From: an uncultured Prevotellaceae bacterium
Lineage (GTDB): Bacteria > Bacteroidota > Bacteroidia > Bacteroidales > Bacteroidaceae
Reading direction: 5' to 3'
NCBI GenBank assembly: GCA_902784615.1
Contig: CACZVN010000017.1
Span: 1-51,191 of the forward strand
Length of the DNA stretch: 51,191 nucleotides
Both the position numbers and the translations under genes were made by a program. The notes under the pieces were generated by a model, which ran no database searches, was not told the origin of the DNA, and saw nothing but the letters and a program-made list of their open reading frames with translations. Every line of letters begins with the position of its first letter. Positions within the stretch are counted from its first letter, which is position 1. This document shows, piece by piece, positions 1 to 8,538 of this stretch.

Positions 1-22
1 CAAACTGTACTTTTCTAATCAT
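1..22 (-). CDS. start of an unidentified gene (cut by window edge)
   Basis: Only the first seven codons are present, reading M-I-R-K-V-Q-F from an ATG at 22-20. A strong Shine-Dalgarno-like AGGAGG lies at 36-31, which is unusual for this organism group and supports a real start. It follows the NifU-like gene by 14 bases and is probably in the same operon. NifU-like proteins of this type are often followed by a GGGtGRT-family protein in Bacteroidales, but too little sequence is present to say so here. Confidence 0.6.
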
Positions 23-36
23 AGTCGTATCCTCCT

Positions 37-738
37 TTATTCTTTACGTGGGTCAATTGCTTTCACTGCACCCTGATCCTCGGTACGACGACCGTAAGAG
101 CCGGTGAATTTCTTCAGAGCCTCATTGGCATCCATGCCGTTCTTGATAGCCTCCATCATCTTGCCGAGGTGTACATACTCATAACCGCAAACCTCGTTGT
201 TGGCATCGAGATACATCTTAGTGATGTAACCCTCTGTCAACTCCAGATAACGTGTGCCCTTGGCAACGGTACCATAGAGAGTACCAGTCTGTGAACGAAG
301 ACCTTTACCCAGATCCTCAAGACCAGCACCGATAGCCAGACCACCCTCAGAGAAAGCACTCTGTGTACGGCCATAGACAATCTGCAGGAAGAGCTCGCGC
401 ATAGCGGTGTTGATAGCATCGCAAACGAGGTCGGTGTTCAGAGCCTCGAGGATGGTCTTGCCCGGCAGGATCTCAGAAGCCATAGCGGCAGAGTGAGTCA
501 TACCTGTGCAACCGATGGTCTCTACGAGAGCCTCCTGGATGATACCGTCCTTCACGTTCAGGCTGAGCTTGCAGGCACCCTGCTGAGGTGCGCACCAGCC
601 AATACCGTGGGTGTAACCAGAGATCTCCTTGATTTCCTTTACTGCCACCCATTTGCCCTCCTCGGGGATAGGTGCAGGTCCATGGTAAGCGCCTTTGCAA
701 ACGCTACACATGTTCTCCACTTCTTTTGAATAAATCAT
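37..738 (-). CDS. NifU/IscU-like iron-sulfur cluster scaffold family protein
   Basis: A 233-residue cytoplasmic protein without signal peptide or membrane segment. Residues about 40-150 resemble the NifU N-terminal (IscU-like) fold, with a Cys in G-W-C-A-P near residue 49, another in G-A-C-K near 56 and a third in T-I-G-C-T-G near 77, the kind of cysteines that hold a transient Fe-S cluster. It is longer than classical IscU (about 130 residues) and has two cysteines near the N-terminus (C-S-V-C), possibly another metal site. It is divergent from the redox protein at 921 and precedes another gene leftwards. Family placement rests on motif recognition; the role in cluster assembly is inferred. 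A TAATTTTG box at 800-793 may be its -7 element. Confidence 0.7.
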   Translation of the reverse strand: MIYSKEVENMCSVCKGAYHGPAPIPEEGKWVAVKEIKEISGYTHGIGWCAPQQGACKLSLNVKDGIIQEALVETIGCTGMTHSAAMASEILPGKTILEALNTDLVCDAINTAMRELFLQIVYGRTQSAFSEGGLAIGAGLEDLGKGLRSQTGTLYGTVAKGTRYLELTEGYITKMYLDANNEVCGYEYVHLGKMMEAIKNGMDANEALKKFTGSYGRRTEDQGAVKAIDPRKE

Positions 739-867
739 TGATAATAAAACATTTAAATGTTAAACAACTTAATAAGTCCTCTTTGTAGCCTACAAAATTA
801 CGCGTTTTTCGTGAACTTTACAAGTCTTTTTCCACCCATTTAGACATTATTAACATCAAAAATCAGT

Positions 868-904
868 CTGTCGGAGGTTATCTCCCGACAATTATGTAAT
901 TTTG
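868..904 (+). promoter_or_regulatory. promoter -7 box with adjacent inverted repeat
   Basis: TAATTTTG at 897-904 fits the Bacteroidetes -7 consensus TAnnTTTG, 17 bases before the ATG at 921. Just upstream, TGTCGGAG (869-876) and CTCCCGACA (882-890) form an imperfect inverted repeat where the -33 element would lie, which suggests an operator. No regulator can be named. Confidence 0.5.
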
Positions 905-920
905 CAACACAAAATTGACA

Positions 921-1406
921 ATGATGACAGATATAGAATTAGATAAAAGAGTAGAGCGCGCCGTGGAGAACTTCATGGCGGGCTATGGCTGTTGCCAGAG
1001 TGTGGTAGCGGCCTTTGCCGATTTGTATGGTCTTGACGACACCTTAGCCAAGAAGGTGGCAGCAGGTTTCGGAGGTGGTGTAGGCCGTCTGCGGATGATG
1101 TGCGGTGCCGTCTCTGGTATTGTGATGCTCGTGGGACTGGACTGTGGACAGACAGAGGGCAGCGACCGTGAGGGCAAGTCGGCCTGTTACAAGGTCGTAC
1201 AGGAACTGTTGGCCAAGTCGAAGGAGCAGAACGGCAGTCTGATCTGTGCGGAGATCCTCGGCTTGAAGGGTTACGAGAAGGCAGCCAACAGTTACGTCGC
1301 CTCAGCGCGCACGGCCGAATATTACAAGACCCGTCCCTGTGCCGCCAAAGTCGAGAGTGCCGCCCGTATCTTTGCTGACTACCTCAAACAGAAAGAAAAT
1401 CGCTGA
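921..1406 (+). CDS. C_GCAxxG_C_C family putative redox protein
   Basis: A 161-residue soluble protein of the C_GCAxxG_C_C family, small cysteine-rich proteins thought to be redox active. Conserved features are G-Y-G-C-C near residue 24, the glycine-rich F-G-G-G-V-G-R segment, the M-C-G-A-V-S-G core and two downstream cysteines (near S-A-C-Y-K and L-I-C-A-E). Length is typical. The ATG at 921 is preferred over an in-frame TTG at 915 because it sits at a normal distance from the -7 box; ATG at 924 is also possible. It ends in TGA. The substrate is unknown. Its divergent neighbour is a Fe-S scaffold-like gene, so a shared link to iron or redox stress is possible but inferred. Confidence 0.75.
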   Translation: MMTDIELDKRVERAVENFMAGYGCCQSVVAAFADLYGLDDTLAKKVAAGFGGGVGRLRMMCGAVSGIVMLVGLDCGQTEGSDREGKSACYKVVQELLAKSKEQNGSLICAEILGLKGYEKAANSYVASARTAEYYKTRPCAAKVESAARIFADYLKQKENR

Positions 1407-1430
1407 TTTGACGAATTTGACGGATTTGAC
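1405..1430. repeat. three tandem 9-bp units (ATTTGACG-like)
   Basis: GATTTGAC, GAATTTGAC and GGATTTGAC follow each other directly, the first overlapping the stop codon of the redox gene. The rest of the 231-bp gap to 1637 holds no gene I can support. It has an imperfect inverted repeat (GGAAC at 1574-1578 with GTTCC at 1604-1608) that could act as a weak terminator for the barrel gene on the other strand. Confidence 0.55.
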
Positions 1431-1637
1431 ACATTTTGTTACGACTTTCTCACGCGTACCGTGTGCGCGCAGTACCCGTGATAGTTTTCTAGTTTATCCT
1501 CCACCCACCCCCACCCAATAAACCTTACAGCGTGCCTGTCCCCCTGTGTCACACTGGCGATGTAGAACAGGACGGAACTTATCTATACATCCCTCTGTAT
1601 ATGGTTCCCTGCCTTTAATTCTCATCCTGTCTAACTG

Positions 1638-3851
1638 TTATTTTCCTTTAGTAATGCCGCCTACCACATCGTCGTTCTCGATGGTGGTCTCAGCCTTCTT
1701 CACGCTGGCCTTGAGTTTGCCAAAGCGATAGGATAATGAGAAGTTGATCCTTCGTCCGCGTTGGGCTGAGTCGCTATAGCCAAGGATGTCGCCCTGAGTC
1801 GTGCAACTGATGTAGTGGTTATACTTACTGAACAGATTATTGGCATTGATTCTCAGCGTGAGTCGGTCGTCTCTGAGGAACGAGCGTTGCAGAGAGAATC
1901 CATACTGCGTCCAAGAACGCTGGTAACTGTATACATTTTCCACGGTATGCCCCGTCTGTCCATAGACGAAGGCTGCAAACCGCAACTTCCAGGGCAACTG
2001 CTGACTGCCGTTGATATAGTAGAAGCCTGAGAGTCCGTTCTGTTGGAGATCAAGACTGGGGTTGCTGATGTTATCGTAACACATGTTGAAATTGGTAGAG
2101 AGCGTGGTGGTCTTAAAGGGTTTCCACTGCACATAGCCCTCAAACTGCCAACGATGCAGGCGCTCAAGGTTTCCATATGTCTGATAGCGAACATCATCTT
2201 TGGCATAGACTAATCGTCCGATACCGTCGTTGAGGTATGTGTAGGCTGGTGCCAGTTGCAGCGTGAGCCAGCGGCCTATATACGAATAGAGAAGGTATAT
2301 GTTCTGTTTCCGGCTGCTGCTCAGTTCTGCATTGCCAAACGTCACCTGTGTAGGCGAACTGACTACGGCAGGATTCAGATAAGATATGCCCGGACGGCTG
2401 ATGCTGGTAACGTATTCTAACTTCAGCGAGTTAGCATCGTTGATCTGGTATTTCATGCTGACCTGTGGGACCCAGTCGTTCAGGTGCCGCCCGAAATCAC
2501 TGTCGCTGCCATCGGGATAATGGCCCTTCATGTAACTATGCTCATAGCGCAGTCCTGCGCGGGCTGACCATTTGCCCAGACTAAGCATATAGTCGGCATA
2601 GGCCGCTGCCACTTGAGTGGTATGCTCAAACTGACTATCGTACGTAGGGTAAGGCGTAGCAGCGTAGAAGTCCTGCACGGTATGGCTGCTATTGCTGCGA
2701 TAGATGTATTTGCCACCAACCTCCAGTTTGTGCCCTTCGGCAATCGGACGCACGTAATCTGCCTGAAAGGTGTGCTCGGTAAACCGTTCGTGGCTGTCGT
2801 TCAGCATGCCCGTATAGTTGAACGGTGCGTTCTGGACATCAGTATAGTTGCTCTCTTGCTGATCGTTTTGGCGCGTCAGGGCGAGCATATAAGAGAGAGT
2901 GAACAACTCGCCCTCGCGACGCGCCTTATGCTGATAGTCCAGACGCCCGTTCCAGGAGTGGTGGTTATAGCCAGGCATCCAGTAAGTGTTTGAATAGCCA
3001 TAAAGCAGGTTGTTTGTTGGAGAAAACATCTGGGTGGTACCCCCACCCTTTACATCCAGTTTATAGAAATAGCCGCTCAACGAGGCGGAGAGCAGGTTCA
3101 GCGAGTCGATATCATAACTGGCATCAATATCGGCATAGTGGATGTAGCCGGGATTGGTACCATTATTCTGTCCTTTCATCGTATTGCCCGATGACACATA
3201 AGTACGTTCAGCATAGTTGATGTTTTCCGTTTCTTTGGCCGACATGCCACCATAGCCGTAGTTCAAACTAACGATTGCCTTACCTAATTGGGTGGTCAGA
3301 TAGGCTGACAGGTTAGGATGCTCTAGCGTGTTATAGCTGGCGGTTACCGATCCTGTTACACCGTCCAGTCGTCGGCCGTCCATCATCACGATGTTCAGGA
3401 TGGCATCCACGCCCTCAGCATCCTCACGGGCCCCAGGGTCGGTGATGACCTCTATGCGCTTGATGGCCGAGGCTGGTATCGCTTTCAGGATCTCCTTGGC
3501 ATTCTTCGACAAACTGGGGTCGTAGTGTCCGTTCTTATAGATCTTGAAACTGTTGTTGCTCTTTACCTTGATGTTATCCTCACCATCCACCGTTACCATC
3601 GGCACCTTGCGGAGCATGTCAAGTACGGTCAATGTCTTCGACTCCTCATCGGCTTGCACGTCGTAGGCGATACGGTCTATCTCCTGCTTGATGAGTTGGC
3701 GCTGGGCCTTGATCTCAACGCCCTCCAGTTCCCTATTCCATGTGATGGAATCGTTTTTCACGCTGGTTGAGTCAGTCAGAGTCTGAGCCGTGGCTATCCC
3801 TCCTCTCGCTGCCAGAAGCAGCGAGAGGAAAACAATCTTCAAACCTTTCAT
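1638..3851 (-). CDS. TonB-dependent-receptor-like outer membrane beta-barrel protein
   Basis: A 737-residue outer membrane protein starting M-K-G-L-K-I at 3851 with a signal peptide ending near A-T-A-Q; longer upstream starts would put charged residues before the signal. Residues about 55-160 resemble a TonB plug (L-R-K-V-P-M-V-T-V-D-G, then I-K-R-I-E-V-I-T-D-P-G). The rest is rich in aromatic alternating strands and fits the outer-membrane beta-barrel family often found with ECF sigma factors in Bacteroidales (OMP_b-brl_3 type). It lacks the carboxypeptidase-like domain of SusC proteins and has no SusD partner. It is the last gene of a sigma/anti-sigma/exported protein/barrel operon, 7 bases after the preceding stop. 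The last 29 codons are nearly identical to a remnant at 7474. The ligand is unknown. Confidence 0.85.
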   Translation of the reverse strand: MKGLKIVFLSLLLAARGGIATAQTLTDSTSVKNDSITWNRELEGVEIKAQRQLIKQEIDRIAYDVQADEESKTLTVLDMLRKVPMVTVDGEDNIKVKSNNSFKIYKNGHYDPSLSKNAKEILKAIPASAIKRIEVITDPGAREDAEGVDAILNIVMMDGRRLDGVTGSVTASYNTLEHPNLSAYLTTQLGKAIVSLNYGYGGMSAKETENINYAERTYVSSGNTMKGQNNGTNPGYIHYADIDASYDIDSLNLLSASLSGYFYKLDVKGGGTTQMFSPTNNLLYGYSNTYWMPGYNHHSWNGRLDYQHKARREGELFTLSYMLALTRQNDQQESNYTDVQNAPFNYTGMLNDSHERFTEHTFQADYVRPIAEGHKLEVGGKYIYRSNSSHTVQDFYAATPYPTYDSQFEHTTQVAAAYADYMLSLGKWSARAGLRYEHSYMKGHYPDGSDSDFGRHLNDWVPQVSMKYQINDANSLKLEYVTSISRPGISYLNPAVVSSPTQVTFGNAELSSSRKQNIYLLYSYIGRWLTLQLAPAYTYLNDGIGRLVYAKDDVRYQTYGNLERLHRWQFEGYVQWKPFKTTTLSTNFNMCYDNISNPSLDLQQNGLSGFYYINGSQQLPWKLRFAAFVYGQTGHTVENVYSYQRSWTQYGFSLQRSFLRDDRLTLRINANNLFSKYNHYISCTTQGDILGYSDSAQRGRRINFSLSYRFGKLKASVKKAETTIENDDVVGGITKGK

Positions 3852-3858
3852 GCGGGAT

Positions 3859-4695
3859 TTACTTCTTGAGTCGTTCGATGCCCATATCAAACAGATTCTG
3901 TATGAACTCATCCTCAGTCTTAGCTTTCAGTTTCTTAATCTCTGCAGCAACCATCTCCTTTTCTGCCACATCAAGTGAATCTGCGTTTTTGCAGAGTTTG
4001 TATATACTAGTAGCCCAACTATTGGCGGCAGGACCTTCTGACTTTTTCAGAAAAAGCGTTCGCAGGTTGTTGAATTTATTTAACCACGCTTCTGATCCAT
4101 TGTAACCAAACGCTTCATTGATCTTTTCAGAGAGATCTATTTCCTGTCCGTTGATGATGATTTTGCGGCTGCTATTTCTGCCCTCACTGTATTGGGGCAT
4201 CGTGGCATAGGTCTTTGCCAGACGGACGGTGATTTCCTTTTCTTTCTCTGCCCACTCCATCGCATAGGCATAGCGCTTTGTCTTCTCTGGGTCGTTCTTG
4301 TCAAGGAAACAAGCATAGATATAACGCGAGCCTTTAATATTGCCTAAGCCCACACTTGCAGATCTGCCTTTGCCAACGACCAACGAAGCGTGATTGCCAC
4401 AATTACCAGAGTTAAGGCTGTAAGCTTCTTCCTTATCCTTTTCGAAAGCTTTTTCTATATCCTTAATCAGCTGTTTCTGCTTCCTAGTGGGCGAAGGCAG
4501 AATGAAATCGTAGATATCCATCTCGCCCTCTTTAATGCCCGTTTCCGGGTCTTTCTCCAGCGAATGCTGGGTTTTAATTTCAGAACGGTTTTCATTCAGC
4601 AAGGCCTCAAAGGCTTTCTGGATGTTCTGTTGTGCATTTGCTGCTGTGGCAGATAGCATCAGCATCGTAGCCACCATTAAGTTTTTACTCTTCAT
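3859..4695 (-). CDS. exported protein of unknown function in ECF sigma operon
   Basis: A 278-residue protein with a clear signal peptide (M-K-S-K-N-L then a hydrophobic run to A-N-A-Q-Q). The mature part is charged and mostly helical, with E/K-rich segments and no recognisable catalytic motif. The start at 4695 overlaps the end of the anti-sigma gene by 11 bases, which implies translational coupling. An alternative upstream start would add 15 residues before the signal. It lies between the anti-sigma candidate and the outer membrane barrel, so it is probably a periplasmic partner or target of that signalling system. I do not recognise the family. Confidence 0.7.
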   Translation of the reverse strand: MKSKNLMVATMLMLSATAANAQQNIQKAFEALLNENRSEIKTQHSLEKDPETGIKEGEMDIYDFILPSPTRKQKQLIKDIEKAFEKDKEEAYSLNSGNCGNHASLVVGKGRSASVGLGNIKGSRYIYACFLDKNDPEKTKRYAYAMEWAEKEKEITVRLAKTYATMPQYSEGRNSSRKIIINGQEIDLSEKINEAFGYNGSEAWLNKFNNLRTLFLKKSEGPAANSWATSIYKLCKNADSLDVAEKEMVAAEIKKLKAKTEDEFIQNLFDMGIERLKK

Positions 4696-5314
4696 ATGCA
4701 ATGTAATTTGTTTGCTCGTTAATATATATGATAGTACCATCTTCTTGCATTACGGGAATGTAACCATAGGCAGCCAATTGGGCATCAATGGTTTCCTGCT
4801 CATACTGCTCCAACTGCCAATCTATGTTCCTTTTTTCCTCCTCCATCTGAGCCATCAGGGCATAAGCCTTGTTGTAATCGTGGAGTGTAGGATCCTGCTT
4901 GCGCATGCTGCGCTTCTTGGCTGGTACAGGTTGGGCATTCTCCTCGTGCCTTGGCATTGTGTTTGGAGCCTGGTCTATTGTTGATTTCTCAATATGCTGT
5001 ATCGTAGTTGTATCAGACTCGGCTACTAAGGCGTCAGAATCAGTAGCTGGTGTTTCAGAGGAAGGGATTGTCAGGTATAACATTCCTGCCACGATGGCCG
5101 CAGCTGCCACCCACCCCATCCATCTGCGCTTGGACTTTTCTGCAGGCTTCATTGCCTCCAGTTCAGTGAACAATAAACGATACTGCTCCCACTCGGCTGG
5201 TATATTAGCCTGGGCAAAGTACTGGCTTAGGATGTCTTCCTCCTCCAGCGTCGATGTACCCGCCATGAACTTGTCGAGCAATCCTTCTATGTATGCCTTG
5301 GTGTACTGTATCAT
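4685..5314 (-). CDS. single-pass membrane protein, probable anti-sigma factor
   Basis: A 209-residue protein with a short acidic N-terminal cytoplasmic region (residues 1-62), one transmembrane helix (about 65-83, W-V-A-A-A-A-I-V-A-G-M) and a C-terminal periplasmic domain rich in Q and E. The layout and its position directly after an ECF sigma gene, overlapping it by ATGA at 5311-5314, are typical of anti-sigma factors. The N-terminal segment is short and lacks a visible zinc-binding HxxxCxxC motif, so sigma binding is inferred from position. The C-terminus has no FecR-type domain, so the signal it senses is unclear. Confidence 0.7.
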   Translation of the reverse strand: MIQYTKAYIEGLLDKFMAGTSTLEEEDILSQYFAQANIPAEWEQYRLLFTELEAMKPAEKSKRRWMGWVAAAAIVAGMLYLTIPSSETPATDSDALVAESDTTTIQHIEKSTIDQAPNTMPRHEENAQPVPAKKRSMRKQDPTLHDYNKAYALMAQMEEEKRNIDWQLEQYEQETIDAQLAAYGYIPVMQEDGTIIYINEQTNYIAYEE

Positions 5315-5805
5315 AAGTTGTTTCTACGTTTAATGTCTTCTAATAATGCTCTTCGTGCCCTTGCCAGCAACGTGCTTACCGATGTAATCTCTATACCCAG
5401 CAATCGGGCTATTTCCTCGTGACTTCTCCGCTCCACTTGTCGCATATATAATAATGTGCGCTGTGTGGTAGGCAGTTGTTTCAGTCGGTTCGTCAACCAT
5501 TCGTCATTTTCCTTCATCTCCAACATGTCGTGGGGACTGGTAGTGAGATTGACGATGGCTGCCTCGTCGAGCGTCTCAGGCTGTCGTCGCCTCTGGTGGC
5601 TCCTTAGTAGGTGTCTCGCCATCAGCGAAGCCAACGCCTCTACAGAGTCGTAGCGATCCAGTTCGTCGTGCATCTGCCATAGGCGTAGCATGACATCCTG
5701 GGCGATGTCTTCTGCCTCGTCTCTGCCCGCTCCGCAACTCAGACTCACGCCAAGAGCCATCTTCCGCCACGAGCGGGCTTGCTGTTCAAATACACTTCTG
5801 TCCAT
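5311..5805 (-). CDS. RNA polymerase sigma factor, ECF subfamily
   Basis: A 164-residue ECF sigma factor from the ATG at 5805 (M-D-R-S-V-F); an upstream GTG at 5838 would add 11 residues. Region 2 lies at about residues 25-75 (D-E-A-E-D-I-A-Q-D-V-M-L-R-L-W), region 4 at about 108-158 (L-K-Q-L-P-T-T-Q-R-T-L, then E-E-I-A-R-L-L-G-I with the S-V-S-T-L-L-A-R-A-R-R recognition helix). Length is typical. It heads an operon with the anti-sigma candidate, an exported protein and an outer membrane barrel. This order suggests a regulon reporting on envelope state or ligand uptake. Autoregulation is likely for the type but no operator is evident here. Confidence 0.9.
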   Translation of the reverse strand: MDRSVFEQQARSWRKMALGVSLSCGAGRDEAEDIAQDVMLRLWQMHDELDRYDSVEALASLMARHLLRSHQRRRQPETLDEAAIVNLTTSPHDMLEMKENDEWLTNRLKQLPTTQRTLLYMRQVERRSHEEIARLLGIEITSVSTLLARARRALLEDIKRRNNL

Positions 5806-5906
5806 GCCGATACTGCGCCGTACACTTAATAGACGCACATACTTGCCAAAACCAAACTTCTTTTAGCATAACTTAACATCAGAAGAACCTTCCTCCTGTT
5901 ATTCTG

Positions 5907-7421
5907 TTAGTTCGAGGCTTTTTCTTTGATCCTGGAGCGCATGCTGCGGACGGAACTGCGCTTGACGTCGAGGATCTTGGCAATAGTCTCGTCATCATAG
6001 TGCAGGTCATCTTGCAGGATGAGGAAGATGTACTGGGCGGTGCTCAGGTCTGCATATAGACGTTCCCACTCCTGCCAGCGCTTGGGGCGCAGTTGGGCAA
6101 AGTAATCAACAAGGCTCTGCAAATCGTTGGCCGAGGCATCAGCGAGGGATTGCTTCTCTTTGATACGATTGAACCATTTGACTCCCATCAGCAGTTTTGT
6201 CGAGATGCGTTCCCGTCGCTGGGTGATCTGTTCCTTAAGCTGTGAGATCTCCTGCATATTGGCTTCCCCGCTTTGTTCCAGACGGAAGCGGAGTCGACGC
6301 ATCCGCCTACGATGCCACCAGACGACCACCATCAAAAGCAAAAGAAATGACAAAATTACCCCCCCCATTATCGTGAACCGCCTGTAAAACAACTTTTCCC
6401 GTTGCAGTTCGTCGAACTTCATCTGCCAGTCGGCCATCTGGCTTACCTTGTTGGCCGATGCCAGCGAGTCGGCGAACTCCTTGCTTCGCCGCTGCATGGC
6501 GTAAGCCTGTCTGCTGTCGCCCATCTGGCTATAGAGTTCAGCCAATAATTCTAGTGAATGTATATAATTCTTTTGGTCCATACACCCTAAGGACTTTTTT
6601 GCATACGTGACAGCCTCTTCATATTTCCCTTGCTTCTGGCGAATGTGTGCTAAGGTGATATAACCAAACCCGTTAGCGTGGTTGAGCACCCAATCTGTCA
6701 AATAATGCTCAGCTTTCTCCACTTCTCCCGTCTCTTGGTACATCGCAGCAACATTACATAATATCACATTTTGTGTCAACGAGTCCACGGCGTCTATCCA
6801 GTCCAAACTATTTAGTATATAGATGCGTGCGCTATCCATTTCCTCCATATTAGCAAAGCCCGATGCCACCATCGTATAACTACGTGCCAACATCATGCTA
6901 TCATTCATTTTCTTGCTACTGTCCAACAGTTTCTTAGAGTATTTCAGTACCAATGGGAAATTATTGTTCTTGTAGTTACAATAGGCCAGTCGATCGTATA
7001 TCTTGTTCCGCAGCAGTTCGTCGTCTAATGTCTCTGCCAGCGTCTCAGCCCTCTTCAGGTCTTTAATGGCCTCGGGAACATTCTTCAAAGCGTATTTCAC
7101 GACACCCCGATAGTGGTAGGACATCGCCTGGTGCCACTTGTCGCCATGCAGGTCGTAGTACCTGACGCTTGCCGCGATCATAGAATCATTAGTAATCTGC
7201 TCATGACGGGTCTTGATCTCCACCATTGTCATCAGCAGTCCATATTCTGCCTGTTCTTCTTTCGAGAGCGATGACATGTCCATATCAGCCAACAGTACTC
7301 TTGCCGAGTCCGGCTGTTGTTCAATAACTTCCCATGCCTGACTGAACCTGTCAGACGTTCCACTCTTCCCACAAGCCACCAGCAAGGTGCAGAGTATAGC
7401 AACCTTTATGATCTTTCTCAT
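5907..7421 (-). CDS. TPR lipoprotein with membrane segment and C-terminal HTH-like region
   Basis: A 504-residue protein with lipobox L-L-V-A-C, then TPR-like helical repeats over residues about 25-330, a transmembrane helix (about 345-368, hydrophobic run ending V-V-V-W-W-H-R-R-R) and a basic coiled-coil linker. The last about 60 residues (D-D-E-T-I-A-K-I-L-D-V-K-R-S-S-V-R-S-M-R) resemble the recognition part of a LuxR/sigma region 4 helix-turn-helix. Such proteins are common in Bacteroidales and are thought to be membrane-anchored sensors and regulators. The start is ATG 7421, not the TTG at 7430. A TAATTTTG box at 7435-7428 lies so near the start that the mRNA may be nearly leaderless. Both a lipobox and an internal membrane helix are present, so topology is uncertain. 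Targets are unknown. Confidence 0.75.
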   Translation of the reverse strand: MRKIIKVAILCTLLVACGKSGTSDRFSQAWEVIEQQPDSARVLLADMDMSSLSKEEQAEYGLLMTMVEIKTRHEQITNDSMIAASVRYYDLHGDKWHQAMSYHYRGVVKYALKNVPEAIKDLKRAETLAETLDDELLRNKIYDRLAYCNYKNNNFPLVLKYSKKLLDSSKKMNDSMMLARSYTMVASGFANMEEMDSARIYILNSLDWIDAVDSLTQNVILCNVAAMYQETGEVEKAEHYLTDWVLNHANGFGYITLAHIRQKQGKYEEAVTYAKKSLGCMDQKNYIHSLELLAELYSQMGDSRQAYAMQRRSKEFADSLASANKVSQMADWQMKFDELQREKLFYRRFTIMGGVILSFLLLLMVVVWWHRRRMRRLRFRLEQSGEANMQEISQLKEQITQRRERISTKLLMGVKWFNRIKEKQSLADASANDLQSLVDYFAQLRPKRWQEWERLYADLSTAQYIFLILQDDLHYDDETIAKILDVKRSSVRSMRSRIKEKASN

Positions 7422-7473
7422 ACGCTGCAAAATTACAAAAAACTTGCAAATAATCCTTTGTATGGCATGAATA

Positions 7474-7692
7474 TTATTTCCCCTTGGAGATGCCGCCTAC
7501 CACATCGTCGTTCTCGATGGTGGTCTCAGTCTTCTTCACGCTGGCCTTGAGTTTGCCGAAACGGTAGGATACGGTAAGTTTGATGTTATCCTCGCCGTCG
7601 ACAGTTTGATTAACTGACGCTGTGCTATCCGGCTGTACATTTCCGTTCGTAGCGGCCATGACGAAAATAATAGTCATCATTAGTTGTTTCAT
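7474..7692 (-). pseudogene. internally deleted remnant of the outer membrane barrel gene
   Basis: A 72-codon open frame: a signal-peptide-like start (M-K-Q-L-M-M-T-I-I-F), then T-V-D-G-E-D-N-I-K, then directly V-S-Y-R-F-G-K-L-K-A-S-V-K-K to the end. The middle motif matches the plug of the barrel protein at 1638-3851 and the last about 30 codons match its C-terminus, with about 4 mismatches over 82 bp in the core. The intervening roughly 600 codons are missing but the frame is kept. It has its own GAGGAAAG-like ribosome binding site before the ATG at 7692. Either it is a pseudogene left by deletion or gene conversion, or a small expressed peptide; I favour the former. Confidence 0.7.
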
Positions 7693-7749
7693 TTTTCTTT
7701 CCTCGTTATTTGTTAATGTGTATATCTTTCTAAAAAACAGCACGCGTCA

Positions 7750-8523
7750 TCACGACGAATGCTGTTTATGAATCAAAATCTGAGAGCTGAATAAGCTCTT
7801 CGAGGGCAAAGGTAATTGGTATTCATAAACCCTACAAGTATTATTCAGCAAAATGATGAACTTGCCTGTTGCAACCAAAATGCCTTTAAGATCCTGATAA
7901 TATGGCAGATATGTACCTGAAAGACTAGAAAAAAGTGGCTGAGAGGGACGGGCAGAGGATTGCAAATCGTGTTGGGGATCCTCCCACACCTGCCAGTTGT
8001 AGATTTCTTTTAGCAGGCGTTGGACGGCAGTTTCGCAATCCTCAGGATAGGCCAGTGTCTGCACGAACCACAACTTGCGGTGCAGTACGAACTTGGCGTA
8101 GAAGCGGCGGCCAGTCAGATGACCATTGTCATCGTGAAGAGCACCAGAGAGAATAAAGTAATCATCGCCCTTCATCTGATGGTCGGCGGATAACTCCCCA
8201 GCATATTTCCTCATGCCCTGTTCGACAGTGAGCGTATCGGTATTGGGTTCCACGAAAGCCGTCTGTACAATCTCCGTAGAATCCATCCAGAAACTGAAGC
8301 GACAACTGCCCTTGTCCATCAGCGAGTCATCTGTCTGCTCGAAGAAGGCTGGATAGCGAATGGTGTAGTCGAAGTCATCGTCTTGGTATGTCATCATCCG
8401 TGTGAGCCGCATCGCCCGCTCCAACTTTTGAGGTAATGGTGTGTCATTCTCCTTCTCATATACAGTCAACCATGTCATGACTGCTATGAACACCAACATT
8501 GAAAGAAAAAGAAACCTCTTCAT
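7750..8523 (-). CDS. exported or membrane-anchored protein of unknown function
   Basis: A 257-residue protein with an N-terminal hydrophobic segment (M-K-R-F-L-F-L-S-M-L-V-F-I-A-V) and no lipobox. Residues about 35-185 look like one globular periplasmic domain (D-Y-T-I-R-Y-P-A-F-F, then R-K-L-W-F-V-Q-T-L-A-Y-P). The last about 70 residues, after V-W-E-D-P-Q, have a different composition and may be readthrough into non-ancestral sequence after loss of an older stop. The start at 8523 is preferred over an in-frame start at 8607 because a promoter and operator-like repeats lie between. The gene follows a membrane-anchored winged-helix regulator and may be its target. Family not recognised. Confidence 0.65.
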   Translation of the reverse strand: MKRFLFLSMLVFIAVMTWLTVYEKENDTPLPQKLERAMRLTRMMTYQDDDFDYTIRYPAFFEQTDDSLMDKGSCRFSFWMDSTEIVQTAFVEPNTDTLTVEQGMRKYAGELSADHQMKGDDYFILSGALHDDNGHLTGRRFYAKFVLHRKLWFVQTLAYPEDCETAVQRLLKEIYNWQVWEDPQHDLQSSARPSQPLFSSLSGTYLPYYQDLKGILVATGKFIILLNNTCRVYEYQLPLPSKSLFSSQILIHKQHSS

Positions 8524-8538
8524 ACTTGCTTTTTTTGG

